Assembly (NCBI RefSeq): GCF_003584685.1
Contig: NZ_AP018549.1
Location: forward strand, 620,001 to 684,000
Direction of reading: 5' to 3'
DNA length: 64,000 nucleotides
From: Lactobacillus paragasseri
GTDB lineage: Bacteria; Bacillota; Bacilli; Lactobacillales; Lactobacillaceae
Position 1 is the stretch's first letter; each line of letters opens with the position of its first letter. Shown here in pieces: positions 38,055 to 45,981 of the stretch. A program made the translations under genes and the position numbers. The notes beneath the pieces are model-generated. The model was not told where the DNA came from. It was given only the letters and a program-made list of their open reading frames with translations, and made no database searches.

Positions 38055-39158
38055 TTAAGCATTTTTCTTAAGATTGTTAAAGACAGAATTAACTTTAGAG
38101 TCAATTTTTTTGCGATGTTTTTCAAATGTTTCTGCATATATTTCCTCTGTAGTTTTAGTGGTTGCGTGTCCTAATCTTTGAGCAATATCATAGGTGCTTA
38201 CATCAGCACTTAGTAAAATTGCAACTTGAGAATGTCGAAGCGAGTGGATATGATATCCTTCTCGTTTAATTTTTAATTCAGCCAAGTTATCTCGTAAAGT
38301 TCGATTTAAACTCTTTGAATTAGGAAAGCCATTTCGTGCTTTTGACCAAAAAACTTTTTCTGGATCATTTATCTTTAGTTCTTTGATTTTTTTCATTATA
38401 AAATTTGGAACTCCAATTGGACGAACAGAAGACTCATTTTTAGTTGGACCGTACTCTTTTTGAGAATAAACCCAAGAACGTCGAACTTTAATAGTATTAT
38501 CCTCAAAGTTCAAATCGTCCCATTTAAGCCCAGCCATTTCGCTTTCCCTAAGTCCAGTGGTCAATCCTAATAAGATCATATAGCTACCGGGAAAATTAGG
38601 ATTAGCAGCGTTATAGAGATGATTAAGTAGTAACTTTATTTCATCATATTCAAGATAGTCCACTTTTAAATCATGATCTTTATTAAATGCCAACTGGATA
38701 TTCTCAGTAAAGTCTCTTGTAATAATTCCATCTTGAATTGCTGACTTAACACAAGTGCGGATAGCTCTATGCAATTTTTTTACTGAATTTTTTGCGTGAT
38801 TTTCCCCAAATTCATTAATAATTTTTTGATATTTGGAGCGATTTATATTTTTAATTTTGGCAGCTCCTAATAGCTTCCTTATTCTTTTTCCTTCAAGATT
38901 GTATTCAATAAGGGTATTAGGGGCGACATTTCCTTTCTTATAGGTCTTAACCCAATCATCATAACAATTTGCAAAAATGGGGTTTTCTGTAACATCTATG
39001 CCATCATCTATTTCTACTGCAAGCTTATTATCCGCTTTTTCAGCTTCACGTTTTGTTTTAAAGCCCCGTCTGGTTAGATAATGCCGTTTACCATCAATAT
39101 CATACCAAGAGCGTTTTACATACCACTTTTTGGATTTTTTATCTTGATAAACTCCCAT
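38055..39158 (-). CDS. int: Prophage tyrosine-family integrase
   Basis: 367 residues. N-terminal arm-binding domain (KKSKKWYVKRSWYDIDGKRH), core-binding domain (about 60-160), and catalytic domain with R204 (TGLRESE), K240, H305 and R308 (HSLRH), H331 (LGHA) and nucleophile Y341 (EIYAETF). Catalyses integration and, with a directionality factor, excision. Its start overlaps the end region of the small gene at 39160-39297 (one base apart), so both are on the leftward lysogeny transcript. Confidence 0.95.
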   Translation of the reverse strand: MGVYQDKKSKKWYVKRSWYDIDGKRHYLTRRGFKTKREAEKADNKLAVEIDDGIDVTENPIFANCYDDWVKTYKKGNVAPNTLIEYNLEGKRIRKLLGAAKIKNINRSKYQKIINEFGENHAKNSVKKLHRAIRTCVKSAIQDGIITRDFTENIQLAFNKDHDLKVDYLEYDEIKLLLNHLYNAANPNFPGSYMILLGLTTGLRESEMAGLKWDDLNFEDNTIKVRRSWVYSQKEYGPTKNESSVRPIGVPNFIMKKIKELKINDPEKVFWSKARNGFPNSKSLNRTLRDNLAELKIKREGYHIHSLRHSQVAILLSADVSTYDIAQRLGHATTKTTEEIYAETFEKHRKKIDSKVNSVFNNLKKNA

Positions 39159-39159
39159 A

Positions 39160-39297
39160 CTATTCCTTTTCCTTATCTTTTTTTCCTAGCATCTCGACTA
39201 TTTTTTCAAAGTCTTCATCACAAATATCTTTCTCTTCTCCATAGGGATCGCAAGCGAAAATTCCTAATCTTCTAAGTTTTTCTCGATTGGTCAACAT
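39160..39297 (-). CDS. Small phage protein (45 aa) upstream of integrase
   Basis: Begins MLTNREKLRRLGIFACDPYG and ends in a Lys/Glu-rich tail. It has a very strong ribosome binding site (GGAGGTGAC, six to seven bases upstream) and ends one base before the integrase ATG, which argues for real translation. Could be a small partner of integrase or a recombination directionality factor; nothing in the sequence proves that. Confidence 0.65.
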   Translation of the reverse strand: MLTNREKLRRLGIFACDPYGEEKDICDEDFEKIVEMLGKKDKEKE

Positions 39298-39338
39298 TTT
39301 TGTCACCTCCTTTCAGAACACCAGTTCTATTGAGCTGT

Positions 39339-39363
39339 AAAAATAAAACCAGTGTTAACTGGT
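39339..39363 (-). terminator. Terminator after the lipoprotein gene (minus strand)
   Basis: ACCAGT-TAAC-ACTGGT stem followed on the minus strand by TTTATTTTT. It would separate the lipoprotein from int transcription. Confidence 0.7.
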
Positions 39364-39371
39364 CATATTTA

Positions 39372-39998
39372 CTATTTAAGTTTAGTTTGAGATTTAGTGG
39401 TTAATTTATCGTTTTCGAATGATAAGGTAGCACTAGCTCCATCGTCTCCCTTAATACCTGTTAGCCACACAGCATTAGTGATTTTTGTTCCTGCAACATT
39501 GGCTTCATGTAATCCGTCAGGTTCGCCATACTTGTTAACGATATCTTGGTAAGTAGAACCGTCAGCAATATTGTTAAATTCGCCTAAAGTGATTTTTTCA
39601 TCACGCTTGCCCCATTTGAAGCCAGTAATTTCTTTTGAGACAACCTTGTTTGAGTCTAAAGTTTGAATTGCTACTGTCACAGCGCCTTTAGTCCAAGTGA
39701 GTTGCTTAACCTTAACTCCATTAGATGAGGTAGTGGTAGAAGAAGCAGGATTACCAAGCAATTGTTTTACTTCATCAGTGGTTGATCCACCTTCTCCTTG
39801 AGATAAGAAGTTACCAACTTTAATTTGATCGAACTTTCCCCTTAGTTCCTTGTTTTGAGAGATAACTTCGTTCTTTTTCTTTGATTGTTCAGTAGTCTTT
39901 TCAGAGTTTCCCTTACTACTGCTATTTGAAGAACAAGCTGATAAAGACAAGCCGAGTAGGGCAAGTCCAGTAGCAGCAACTAAATATTTCTTTTTCAT
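39372..39998 (-). CDS. Prophage surface lipoprotein with tandem BLIP/OmlA-like repeats
   Basis: 208 residues with a clear lipoprotein signal peptide and lipobox LSAC (Cys22), a Ser/Lys-rich spacer (about 23-55), then two related repeats: GNFLSQGEGGSTTDEVKQLLGNP and GEFNNIADGSTYQDIVNKYGEP, each about 70-75 residues, the DUF3862/BLIP-like (SmpA/OmlA) pattern. Exported lipoproteins between integrase and repressor in Gram-positive prophages are often lysogenic conversion genes such as superinfection exclusion. The role here is inferred. Confidence 0.75.
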   Translation of the reverse strand: MKKKYLVAATGLALLGLSLSACSSNSSSKGNSEKTTEQSKKKNEVISQNKELRGKFDQIKVGNFLSQGEGGSTTDEVKQLLGNPASSTTTSSNGVKVKQLTWTKGAVTVAIQTLDSNKVVSKEITGFKWGKRDEKITLGEFNNIADGSTYQDIVNKYGEPDGLHEANVAGTKITNAVWLTGIKGDDGASATLSFENDKLTTKSQTKLK

Positions 39999-40058
39999 AA
40001 TATCCTCCTATGAGCTATACCTTAACAATCAGCTTTTAAAGTCGTCAGTATTGGACTA

Positions 40059-40511
40059 TTAAAATAGTAGATCGTTGTTGCTTTTGAATTTTTTAGCAAC
40101 AACTTTTTTTAATCTTTCTGGAATGCCAAAGTGTAGCATAAACTCTCCAGGATCTTCACAAGTGTAGCCTTGGGAAGAGGCATAGTCCCAAATAAGATTT
40201 AAGCCAAACAGATCAGCTTGATCTTCCTTGAAAGCATCATCATTACGATTAAAGGCATCGTGTTCTTGCCAGTCATAATCATGGGCATAGTACATAACTC
40301 CCTTATCGCCATTTATATAATGTCCTAATTCGTGAGCAGCCATAAATGGCACTTCTGGTGGATTCCACCAGTTTGTATTAATAATGATGGTTTTTTGTTT
40401 AGGAAGATACCTAGAACGAAAATGTCTGTCTTCTAATCGAGATAGTATGTAACTAAGATGATGATCTTCAATTAGGTTACATATATAAATGAGTAAATCA
40501 TTGTTATACAT
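40059..40511 (-). CDS. ImmA/IrrE-family metallopeptidase
   Basis: 150 residues with the zinc motif HELGH (H60, E61, H64). ImmA-type proteases cleave or inactivate the neighbouring CI-like repressor and trigger induction. It lies five bases downstream of that repressor gene, on the same strand, the expected arrangement. Confidence 0.88.
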   Translation of the reverse strand: MYNNDLLIYICNLIEDHHLSYILSRLEDRHFRSRYLPKQKTIIINTNWWNPPEVPFMAAHELGHYINGDKGVMYYAHDYDWQEHDAFNRNDDAFKEDQADLFGLNLIWDYASSQGYTCEDPGEFMLHFGIPERLKKVVAKKFKSNNDLLF

Positions 40512-40516
40512 AGGCG

Positions 40517-40855
40517 TTACTCGTAATGAGGCTCTCCGTCATTCTTATGTCTTTCAAGGATAGCTTTGATAACGTCCATATCTTCATCTGATACAGGGCG
40601 ACCGCCGTAGCTAAGAACAACAGGGTCTTTTTCTAGGTCAACGGATTTAGGCTCACTAGTTTTATCTGAACCTAATAAATAATCAGCTGACACATCAAAG
40701 TATTCAGCTAGTTTAGCTAAAGCACCGCTTGAAGGCTCAGCTTTCCCATTTTCCCATTTAGTAATAGTTTGTTGAGATACATGTAATAATTTGCTTAGTT
40801 CTGTTTGTGAGAGTCTATGAGATGTCCTCAACTCACGTATTCTATCGCCAATCAT
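40517..40855 (-). CDS. CI-like prophage repressor (XRE helix-turn-helix)
   Basis: 112 residues: an N-terminal XRE helix-turn-helix (RIRELRTSHRLSQTELSKLLHVSQQTITKWENG) and a short C-terminal part with no LexA/CI autoprotease domain, so its inactivation must come from the ImmA-type neighbour. CGGAGG lies nine bases before the ATG at 40855; the in-frame TTG at 40864 is not used. Keeps the lytic genes off through the operators at 40871-41008. Confidence 0.88.
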   Translation of the reverse strand: MIGDRIRELRTSHRLSQTELSKLLHVSQQTITKWENGKAEPSSGALAKLAEYFDVSADYLLGSDKTSEPKSVDLEKDPVVLSYGGRPVSDEDMDVIKAILERHKNDGEPHYE

Positions 40856-40870
40856 GCTCTTCAACCTCCG

Positions 40871-41008
40871 TTTATCAACTATTGTACTTAAATTATAATA
40901 CTTTATACATATTTTTAACTTGAAAAGTAAAAAAAGTAGTAAAAAGTGTTTACATTATAAACTATAATGTATATAATATATATGTAAGTTGATAAAGGAG
41001 TTGATAAA
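40871..41008. promoter_or_regulatory. Divergent cI-cro control region with three AGTTGATAAA operator-like sites
   Basis: The 10-mer AGTTGATAAA is present at 40871-40880 (minus orientation), 40987-40996 and 40999-41008 (plus). Each lies right next to a Shine-Dalgarno sequence of cI or cro. The two plus copies start 12 bases apart. Confidence 0.55.
40949..40977 (+). promoter_or_regulatory. Rightward (cro) promoter
   Basis: TTTACA (40949-40954) and TATAAT (40972-40977) with 17-base spacing, 32 bases before the cro start. Confidence 0.7.
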
Positions 41009-41233
41009 ATGAAGCGGGAACTTAAAAGCTTACGAGTTGGAGCTGGGCTTACGCAAGCTGAATTAGCAAAGCGATTAGGCGTTACTAATGTTACAGTTTC
41101 AAGGTGGGAGAGAGGAGAAGTAGTTCCAAAGCCCAAGTATATTAAAGCTATGGCAAAATTATTTAATATCAAGGGGCAGGATATTTTTTTAAATTTAATT
41201 ACTACTAAAGTTTATAAAATTGTTACAAAATAG
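41009..41233 (+). CDS. Cro-like helix-turn-helix protein
   Basis: 74 residues, mostly an XRE helix-turn-helix (LRVGAGLTQAELAKRLGVTNVTVSRWERG). First rightward gene opposite the repressor, as for Cro. AAAGGAG upstream. Confidence 0.85.
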   Translation: MKRELKSLRVGAGLTQAELAKRLGVTNVTVSRWERGEVVPKPKYIKAMAKLFNIKGQDIFLNLITTKVYKIVTK

Positions 41234-41265
41234 AAACAAATAGTGATAATAAAGTAGGTGATTAA

Positions 41266-41601
41266 ATGCCTGAGTTAATTAATAAAGATGCTCTCATAGT
41301 TATCTTTAAGCCGATTATCAAAGCTTTATTTGATAAGGAAAAGGAAGAAGCAGAGGGCGCAACAATTAACATTGATGAGTTCCGAAAAAAGTATTGCGGA
41401 GGTAAAGGTCAAGAGTGGGTAAGGTTGTATGTTTTCGATAAGTTTAAAAAGGAAATTGATTTCGAAAATGGTGGTTTTGTAGTTAACCCACACAACGGCA
41501 AGAAAACAATCATTTTTAGAAAAGACGCTAAAAAGTGGATTGAAGAAAACTATCACCGCATTGATTGGAATGCAAGTATTAAGAAAGATTTTGGGAGGTA
41601 G
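41266..41601 (+). CDS. DUF771-family phage protein
   Basis: 111 residues. The block FRKKYCGGKGQEWVRLYVFD, then GGFVVNPHNGKKTIIFRKDA and WIEENYHRIDW matches the DUF771 family of Gram-positive phages, usually encoded soon after cro. Likely a small DNA-binding regulator; function untested as far as I know. Confidence 0.75.
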   Translation: MPELINKDALIVIFKPIIKALFDKEKEEAEGATINIDEFRKKYCGGKGQEWVRLYVFDKFKKEIDFENGGFVVNPHNGKKTIIFRKDAKKWIEENYHRIDWNASIKKDFGR

Positions 41602-41605
41602 AAAA

Positions 41606-41884
41606 ATGATAAAGGTTACAACGGGCGACGTAATTAGACAATTGGTATCAAGAGGCGTATTCGAGTGGAAGAAAGATGCTGAATATCAGATTGGCATCAA
41701 AGATGAACAGATTGTTGTTAACAAAGATGGATCGGCTGAAATTGCCTATCTAGGTAACACCTTAGAAAGTGTTATTCAGTTAGCCGATATGTTTAAAAAG
41801 GTAGGTACTAAGGAACAGCAAGAGCAAATTAACGCAGCACTTACAGATTTAGTAACGATTGGAGATCGCTGGAATGAAGCGTAA
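41606..41884 (+). CDS. Hypothetical phage early protein (92 aa)
   Basis: Acidic soluble protein starting MIKVTTGDVIRQLVSRG. The ATG at 41606 has GGGAGGTAG upstream; an in-frame ATG at 41540 lies inside the previous gene. No family recognised. Confidence 0.65.
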   Translation: MIKVTTGDVIRQLVSRGVFEWKKDAEYQIGIKDEQIVVNKDGSAEIAYLGNTLESVIQLADMFKKVGTKEQQEQINAALTDLVTIGDRWNEA

Positions 41885-41987
41885 GAAGACAGATTGGCTA
41901 GTTGCAATTGTGTGTTCAGAAGTAATTGCAGCAGGGGTTATATGTATCACTATGTTGGGCTATTACTTTTGGAGAATGTTCCTTTAG
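41874..41987 (+). CDS. Small membrane peptide (37 aa)
   Basis: Starts at the ATG at 41874, overlapping the previous stop by 11 bases. Basic start MKRKKTDW then one hydrophobic helix (about 8-34). GGAGATCG upstream inside the preceding gene. Unknown role. Confidence 0.5.
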   Translation: MKRKKTDWLVAIVCSEVIAAGVICITMLGYYFWRMFL

Positions 41988-41999
41988 GAGGTGGAAACA

Positions 42000-42134
42000 A
42001 TGGAAAAAGAAACAAAAAAATACAGAGATCCATTTAAAGGTATGAGCTTTAATGGAAACCCTGTATCAAAAGAAGAATATATTGCAGCTTATGAAAGCTA
42101 CGTTAAGCGTTGTTCTGGTGAAGCCAAAGGTTAG
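42000..42134 (+). CDS. Small phage protein (44 aa)
   Basis: Starts MEKETKKYRDPFKGMSFNG, with AGGAGGTGG eight bases upstream. Its last 32 bases overlap the end of the reverse-strand gene at 42103. No family recognised. Confidence 0.55.
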   Translation: MEKETKKYRDPFKGMSFNGNPVSKEEYIAAYESYVKRCSGEAKG

Positions 42135-42378
42135 TTCTAGACGAATTAGTCATAAAATCAGAAAATTCACAAACTGAAACTCGAATTGTTTCTTCAAGAC
42201 ATTGTATTTCGTCAAAAATTTTATCAATGCTCAAAGGACTAATCAAAATGATTTCTGTGGGCAAGTGTTGAAACCATTTTGTATCAGGTAAAGTTTCAAG
42301 TTTTGTTCGAATAGCTACAGCTAATGGCTCATTATTAGGAGCAATTTCGTAATCAAATGTTACAAGATATTTATGCAT
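42103..42378 (-). CDS. Reverse-strand small protein with Cas2/VapD/SinR-like fold pattern
   Basis: 91 residues. The sequence starts KYLVTFDYEI (first strand with an Asp at position 9), then a helix, WFQHLPTEIILISPLS (two strands), helix IDKIFDEIQ, and IRVSVCEF (last strand). This is the ferredoxin-like order of small phage and mobile-element proteins related to SinR-like, VapD and Cas2 ribonucleases. It has its own strong AGGAGGT site and reads against the whole early operon, which hints at separate control. The fold call is pattern recognition, not proof; nuclease activity is not shown. Confidence 0.6.
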   Translation of the reverse strand: MHKYLVTFDYEIAPNNEPLAVAIRTKLETLPDTKWFQHLPTEIILISPLSIDKIFDEIQCLEETIRVSVCEFSDFMTNSSRTNLWLHQNNA

Positions 42379-42443
42379 AATTAGACCTCCTTTCTTGAGA
42401 CTAATTATAGCAATAAATTACGTATTTTAAGGAGGTGGAGTAA

Positions 42444-42590
42444 ATGACATTAGAAGCAAGATTAATTAGTAACAGCAACGCATTTTTTGCTAGACAAGAT
42501 AAGTCACCACTAGCTATTGATGAGTACCAGAAACAATTCGAAATTGCTTTAATGCAACAAAAAAAAGCCGTTACCGACTGCAATCAGTAA
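42444..42590 (+). CDS. Small phage protein (48 aa)
   Basis: Starts MTLEARLISNSNAFFARQDK with GGAGGTGG eight bases upstream; helical, soluble. No family recognised. Confidence 0.55.
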   Translation: MTLEARLISNSNAFFARQDKSPLAIDEYQKQFEIALMQQKKAVTDCNQ

Positions 42591-42641
42591 CGACTAATCA
42601 AAGGTTTTATAAATTAAATTACTAAGGAGTATTTTACCACA

Positions 42642-42968
42642 ATGATCGAAATAATGACACCCGCACAGGCTGTTACTTTTAGGGAGCAGCGTTTAAAAGA
42701 AGAACAAAGAAGACTAGCAGATCAAGGTATTAGTTCAGCATTTGAAGGCTGGAACTTAGTTACTATCGGCGACAGTGATTGCGATTATTTAAATTTTAAA
42801 CATTTTGTCACTACTCAAATTTTCAGCCTAGGAATTGATAACTATATCAGTCGTACAGGCTGGGACAAGAAAGAATTGATCGAATACTTAGCCACTGTTG
42901 ACCAATACGATGATATTTGGAAAGACGATGTCTTAGATTTCTTCGATGGACTGGAGGGTAACTACTGA
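42642..42968 (+). CDS. Hypothetical phage protein (108 aa)
   Basis: Starts MIEIMTPAQAVTFREQRLKE; acidic C-terminus (VDQYDDIWKDDVLDFFDG). AAGGAG about 12 bases upstream. Its last base overlaps the start of the next gene (TGATG). Confidence 0.6.
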   Translation: MIEIMTPAQAVTFREQRLKEEQRRLADQGISSAFEGWNLVTIGDSDCDYLNFKHFVTTQIFSLGIDNYISRTGWDKKELIEYLATVDQYDDIWKDDVLDFFDGLEGNY

Positions 42969-43246
42969 TGACCTCTAAACATGCCGAATTTGAAAAAGAG
43001 TACATGACTTGGCAATACAAGTTGGAAAAAGAAGCGAGCGATTGGAGAAAGAAGATAGCTGCCGAAGCCTTAACTCAAGGATCATATCAACAAGGTATTA
43101 ACTGGATCAATAAGTTGAAACCAAAAATTGACGATAGTTTTCCCGGAGGAACGTTAGGAGCAGAGATCAATTACTTACGAGAAATTGCAGAAGACGCACG
43201 TCAAGACGTGATGAAACAAGCATTATCACAGAAACCTAAGGAGTAA
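42968..43246 (+). CDS. Hypothetical phage protein (92 aa)
   Basis: Helical, charged protein starting MTSKHAEFEKEYMTWQYKLE, coupled to the gene before it and followed at 5 bases by the ERF gene. Position suggests a recombination or replication accessory role, no more. Confidence 0.6.
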   Translation: MTSKHAEFEKEYMTWQYKLEKEASDWRKKIAAEALTQGSYQQGINWINKLKPKIDDSFPGGTLGAEINYLREIAEDARQDVMKQALSQKPKE

Positions 43247-43251
43247 CCACT

Positions 43252-44037
43252 ATGACAGAAAAAGTAAAAGTTCCAATTTTAACTCAAATTCAAAATGAAT
43301 TAAAAGCACCGAAGAGCCAGTATAACAGCTTTGGTAAATATAAGTATCGAAATGCAGAAGATATTGAGCAAGCGTTGAAACCATTGCTTGCTAAGTATGG
43401 AGCAACCCTGACTATTGATGAAGATGTTCGAATGGTTGGAGAACGGATTTACTTTGTTGAAGCTGCAAGGTATAAGGACGCAGAACAAGAAGTTAGTGTT
43501 CAAGGTTGGGCTAGAGAAGCTTTAAACAAAAAAGGAATGGACGACAGTCAAATTTCAGGAGCTACTAGCTCTTACGCAGTTAAGTATGCTTTAGCGAAAT
43601 TGTTCCTAATTGATGATACGCAAGATACCGATAGTAATGGTTATCAGAGAAACCAACAACAAGAACCAGCACAGAAGCAAAAGCCAGTAAGGCGACAAGC
43701 AACGCCGAGTAAACCAAAGAAGATGACTAAAGATCAACTTTACGAATATCAAGCTGACTACAACGGGGAAAAGAAGTTCTTAGTTACCATCTACACCGAG
43801 TGCGACAAACAAAAGAAGATGGGACTTGATGCTAAGACAAGTGTTCCGATTGAGTGGTGGCACAAAAAGCTAAAGGAAAATTCAGCTGACGGAGAAGCAG
43901 TAAGACAGTTCACAGAAATGGCTATAGCTGCTAACAAAAAGAAACAAGCTAAAGCCAAAATAGAACAATCTAATAGTATTCCTGACTATGCTCAAGATCC
44001 CGAAGTTGAAAAAGCAATTGAAGAAGCAATTTCTTAA
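43252..44037 (+). CDS. erf: ERF-family single-strand annealing protein
   Basis: 261 residues. The ERF domain (about 8-125) has KYKYRNAEDIEQALKPLL and ISGATSSYAVKYALAKLFLI with DDTQDTD; the C-terminal half is Gln/Lys-rich and low-complexity. Promotes annealing of homologous single strands during phage replication and recombination. Lies directly before the replisome organizer, the usual order in lactic acid bacteria phages. Confidence 0.9.
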   Translation: MTEKVKVPILTQIQNELKAPKSQYNSFGKYKYRNAEDIEQALKPLLAKYGATLTIDEDVRMVGERIYFVEAARYKDAEQEVSVQGWAREALNKKGMDDSQISGATSSYAVKYALAKLFLIDDTQDTDSNGYQRNQQQEPAQKQKPVRRQATPSKPKKMTKDQLYEYQADYNGEKKFLVTIYTECDKQKKMGLDAKTSVPIEWWHKKLKENSADGEAVRQFTEMAIAANKKKQAKAKIEQSNSIPDYAQDPEVEKAIEEAIS

Positions 44038-44051
44038 GAGAGGAGATAAAA

Positions 44052-45014
44052 ATGGGCAGAAGAATGATAAGTAGCAAAGTAGTTGATACAGATAACTTCT
44101 TAGATATGCCTGCCACTTCGCAAAACTTATACTTCCACTTATTAATGCACGCAGATGATGATGGCTTTCTTGGAAATCCTAAAACTATCACTAGATCAAT
44201 TGGAGCACATCAAGATGATTTAAAACTTCTAATTGAAAAAGGTTATCTGTTTGTGTTTGAAGACGGAGCAATTGCAATTAAAGATTGGTTCATTCACAAC
44301 TATATTCCTAAAGATCGTTATCATGAAACAGTTTATAAGGAAGACAAGAAGAAATTAGAAGTCACTGAAACTCAGCAATACCGCCTTGTTACAAGAAAAC
44401 CGATTGTTCAGGATACGGAAAGTAAACAAGATGATAGCAACATGGATACTAAAAAAGAACAAGATGTAAACAGTTTGGATACAACTTGTATACAAGATGA
44501 TGACAACGTGTATACCGAAGATAAGTTAAGTAAAGATAAGTTAAGTAAAGATAATAATATAAATAAATTGTCGAGTTCAGAGAACGTCGACTCCGAACCA
44601 AAACAAAAATCTCAAAAAATACCTTACGAAAAAATTATTGACTACCTAAACAGAAAGACTAATTCACATTATCGACCAACTTCTAAAGCTACAAGGCGAC
44701 TAATTAAAGCTAGATACAACGAGGGCTTTACTGATGTTGATTTTAAAACAGTTATAGACAAGAAATGTGCTGAATGGCTACAAGATGGCAACATGGTTCA
44801 GTACTTAAGACCAGAAACACTTTTTGGAACTAAGTTTGAAGCATATCTAAATCAACCAGACACAGGACCTATTCCACGAAGGAATTTTGGAAGCAAGCCA
44901 GTTCGAAGGGCTACTGATTGGGGACAGGTTCAACAACAAATTCAGAAACAAAATCCAGTATCGCATATATCACGAGAAGAACGTGACGCAATTTTTAAAA
45001 ATTTTGGAAGGTAA
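44052..45014 (+). CDS. Phage replisome organizer / DnaD-like replication protein
   Basis: 320 residues. N-terminal domain (MGRRMISSKVVDTDNFL ... HADDDGFLGNPKTI, about 1-95) is the phage replisome organizer winged-helix domain; the C-terminal domain from about residue 195 (YEKIIDYLNRKTNSHYRPTS ... MVQYLRPETLFGTKFEAYLN) is the conserved domain of the phage replication O/DnaD-type group. The link (about 130-190) is low-complexity and encoded by repeats that may be the phage origin. Probably loads the host helicase. Confidence 0.88.
   Translation: MGRRMISSKVVDTDNFLDMPATSQNLYFHLLMHADDDGFLGNPKTITRSIGAHQDDLKLLIEKGYLFVFEDGAIAIKDWFIHNYIPKDRYHETVYKEDKKKLEVTETQQYRLVTRKPIVQDTESKQDDSNMDTKKEQDVNSLDTTCIQDDDNVYTEDKLSKDKLSKDNNINKLSSSENVDSEPKQKSQKIPYEKIIDYLNRKTNSHYRPTSKATRRLIKARYNEGFTDVDFKTVIDKKCAEWLQDGNMVQYLRPETLFGTKFEAYLNQPDTGPIPRRNFGSKPVRRATDWGQVQQQIQKQNPVSHISREERDAIFKNFGR
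44520..44549 (+). repeat. Tandem 15-bp repeats, candidate phage origin iterons
   Basis: GATAAGTTAAGTAAA is present twice in direct tandem (44520-44534, 44535-44549), followed by an AT-only run to about 44570. In frame, it encodes DKLSK repeats in the linker of the replication protein, a usual place for phage origins. Confidence 0.5.
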
Positions 45015-45019
45015 CCACT

Positions 45020-45355
45020 ATGCAAAACAGAATAAAGGAATTACGAGAAAAAAGAGGAATTAGTCAAGAAGAATTAGCTAATGAGGTAAATCTTAGTAAT
45101 CAAGTAATTAGCTTTTATGAAAATGGTAAGCGTGAACCCAAAATAGAAAAGTGGCAGAAGTTAGCTGATTATTTCAACGTATCAGTGCCTTATTTGCAAG
45201 GAACTGTTGACGAGTATATCGACATCCACGATTTAAACGAAGAGGAGCAAGACGCATATAACCGTATCACGGACATGCTATGCGAAGAGTACCCAGAAGA
45301 CAGCATTTCTTGGTCAAAGATTGGTCAGCTATTAATTAATTCAGCGGAGGAATAG
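45020..45355 (+). CDS. XRE-family helix-turn-helix protein
   Basis: 111 residues. Helix-turn-helix in the first 60 residues (RIKELREKRGISQEELANEV ... YENGKREPKIEKW); acidic C-terminal tail. A second phage regulator inside the early operon, seven bases after the replisome gene with AAGGTAACC upstream. Confidence 0.75.
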   Translation: MQNRIKELREKRGISQEELANEVNLSNQVISFYENGKREPKIEKWQKLADYFNVSVPYLQGTVDEYIDIHDLNEEEQDAYNRITDMLCEEYPEDSISWSKIGQLLINSAEE

Positions 45356-45358
45356 AAA

Positions 45359-45970
45359 ATGGAAAAAGTTGTTTATAGAGAAGAATTATGCGGAAGAATT
45401 GCTGTAGTAAAAGAGATGGATATGCCTTTTGGTCGCTATTACACAGGGTATATTGAGATCTTGCATAAAGATCCATTTAGCTGGAGAAATCACGTAGAAA
45501 TGGGCAAAGAATTATTTTTCGACTCGTGGGATGAATTTGAAGAATTTCCGGGTGGAGTAACATTTGCTGGTACTTTTTCAGATATTGAAAGTGAGGAAGG
45601 TTTTGTCGGGTTCGATACAGAACCATTTACGCCGGGCGAATACACTCAAGAAGATTGCATCGACATTTTGAAAAAAACAGCTAATATTTTGGCAATTAGA
45701 ACTAGAGCAGCCGAAGAAGCAATTGCTAGTAGAAAAAACTCAGAGCCAAAAAACAAATCTAATAAAAAATCAAAGAATGTGGGGTTGCTACTAGAAGCAG
45801 TTAATGATCTAGCTAACGCTAGTGCATTTAATGAACGTGATAAGAAAGATAAGGTAAGTGAACGGCTGGATAGCGCAGGAAAGAATATAACACTATTTCT
45901 TGTAAATGAACTGCATGTTAAACCAAGTGATATCGCTATGTTCACAATTTTAAAAAACTGTGTTGAGTGA
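45359..45970 (+). CDS. Hypothetical phage protein (203 aa)
   Basis: N-terminal half (about 1-105) looks like a beta-rich domain (FGRYYTGYIEI, GGVTFAGTFSD, GFVGFDTEPF); the C-terminal half is helical and basic. No family recognised. Confidence 0.6.
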   Translation: MEKVVYREELCGRIAVVKEMDMPFGRYYTGYIEILHKDPFSWRNHVEMGKELFFDSWDEFEEFPGGVTFAGTFSDIESEEGFVGFDTEPFTPGEYTQEDCIDILKKTANILAIRTRAAEEAIASRKNSEPKNKSNKKSKNVGLLLEAVNDLANASAFNERDKKDKVSERLDSAGKNITLFLVNELHVKPSDIAMFTILKNCVE

Positions 45971-45981
45971 GGATAACAACG

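Noticed and set aside
42560-42600. GTTAC...GTAAC hairpin at the end of a small gene
   Set aside because: Short stem with long loop and no T run, so not called a terminator.
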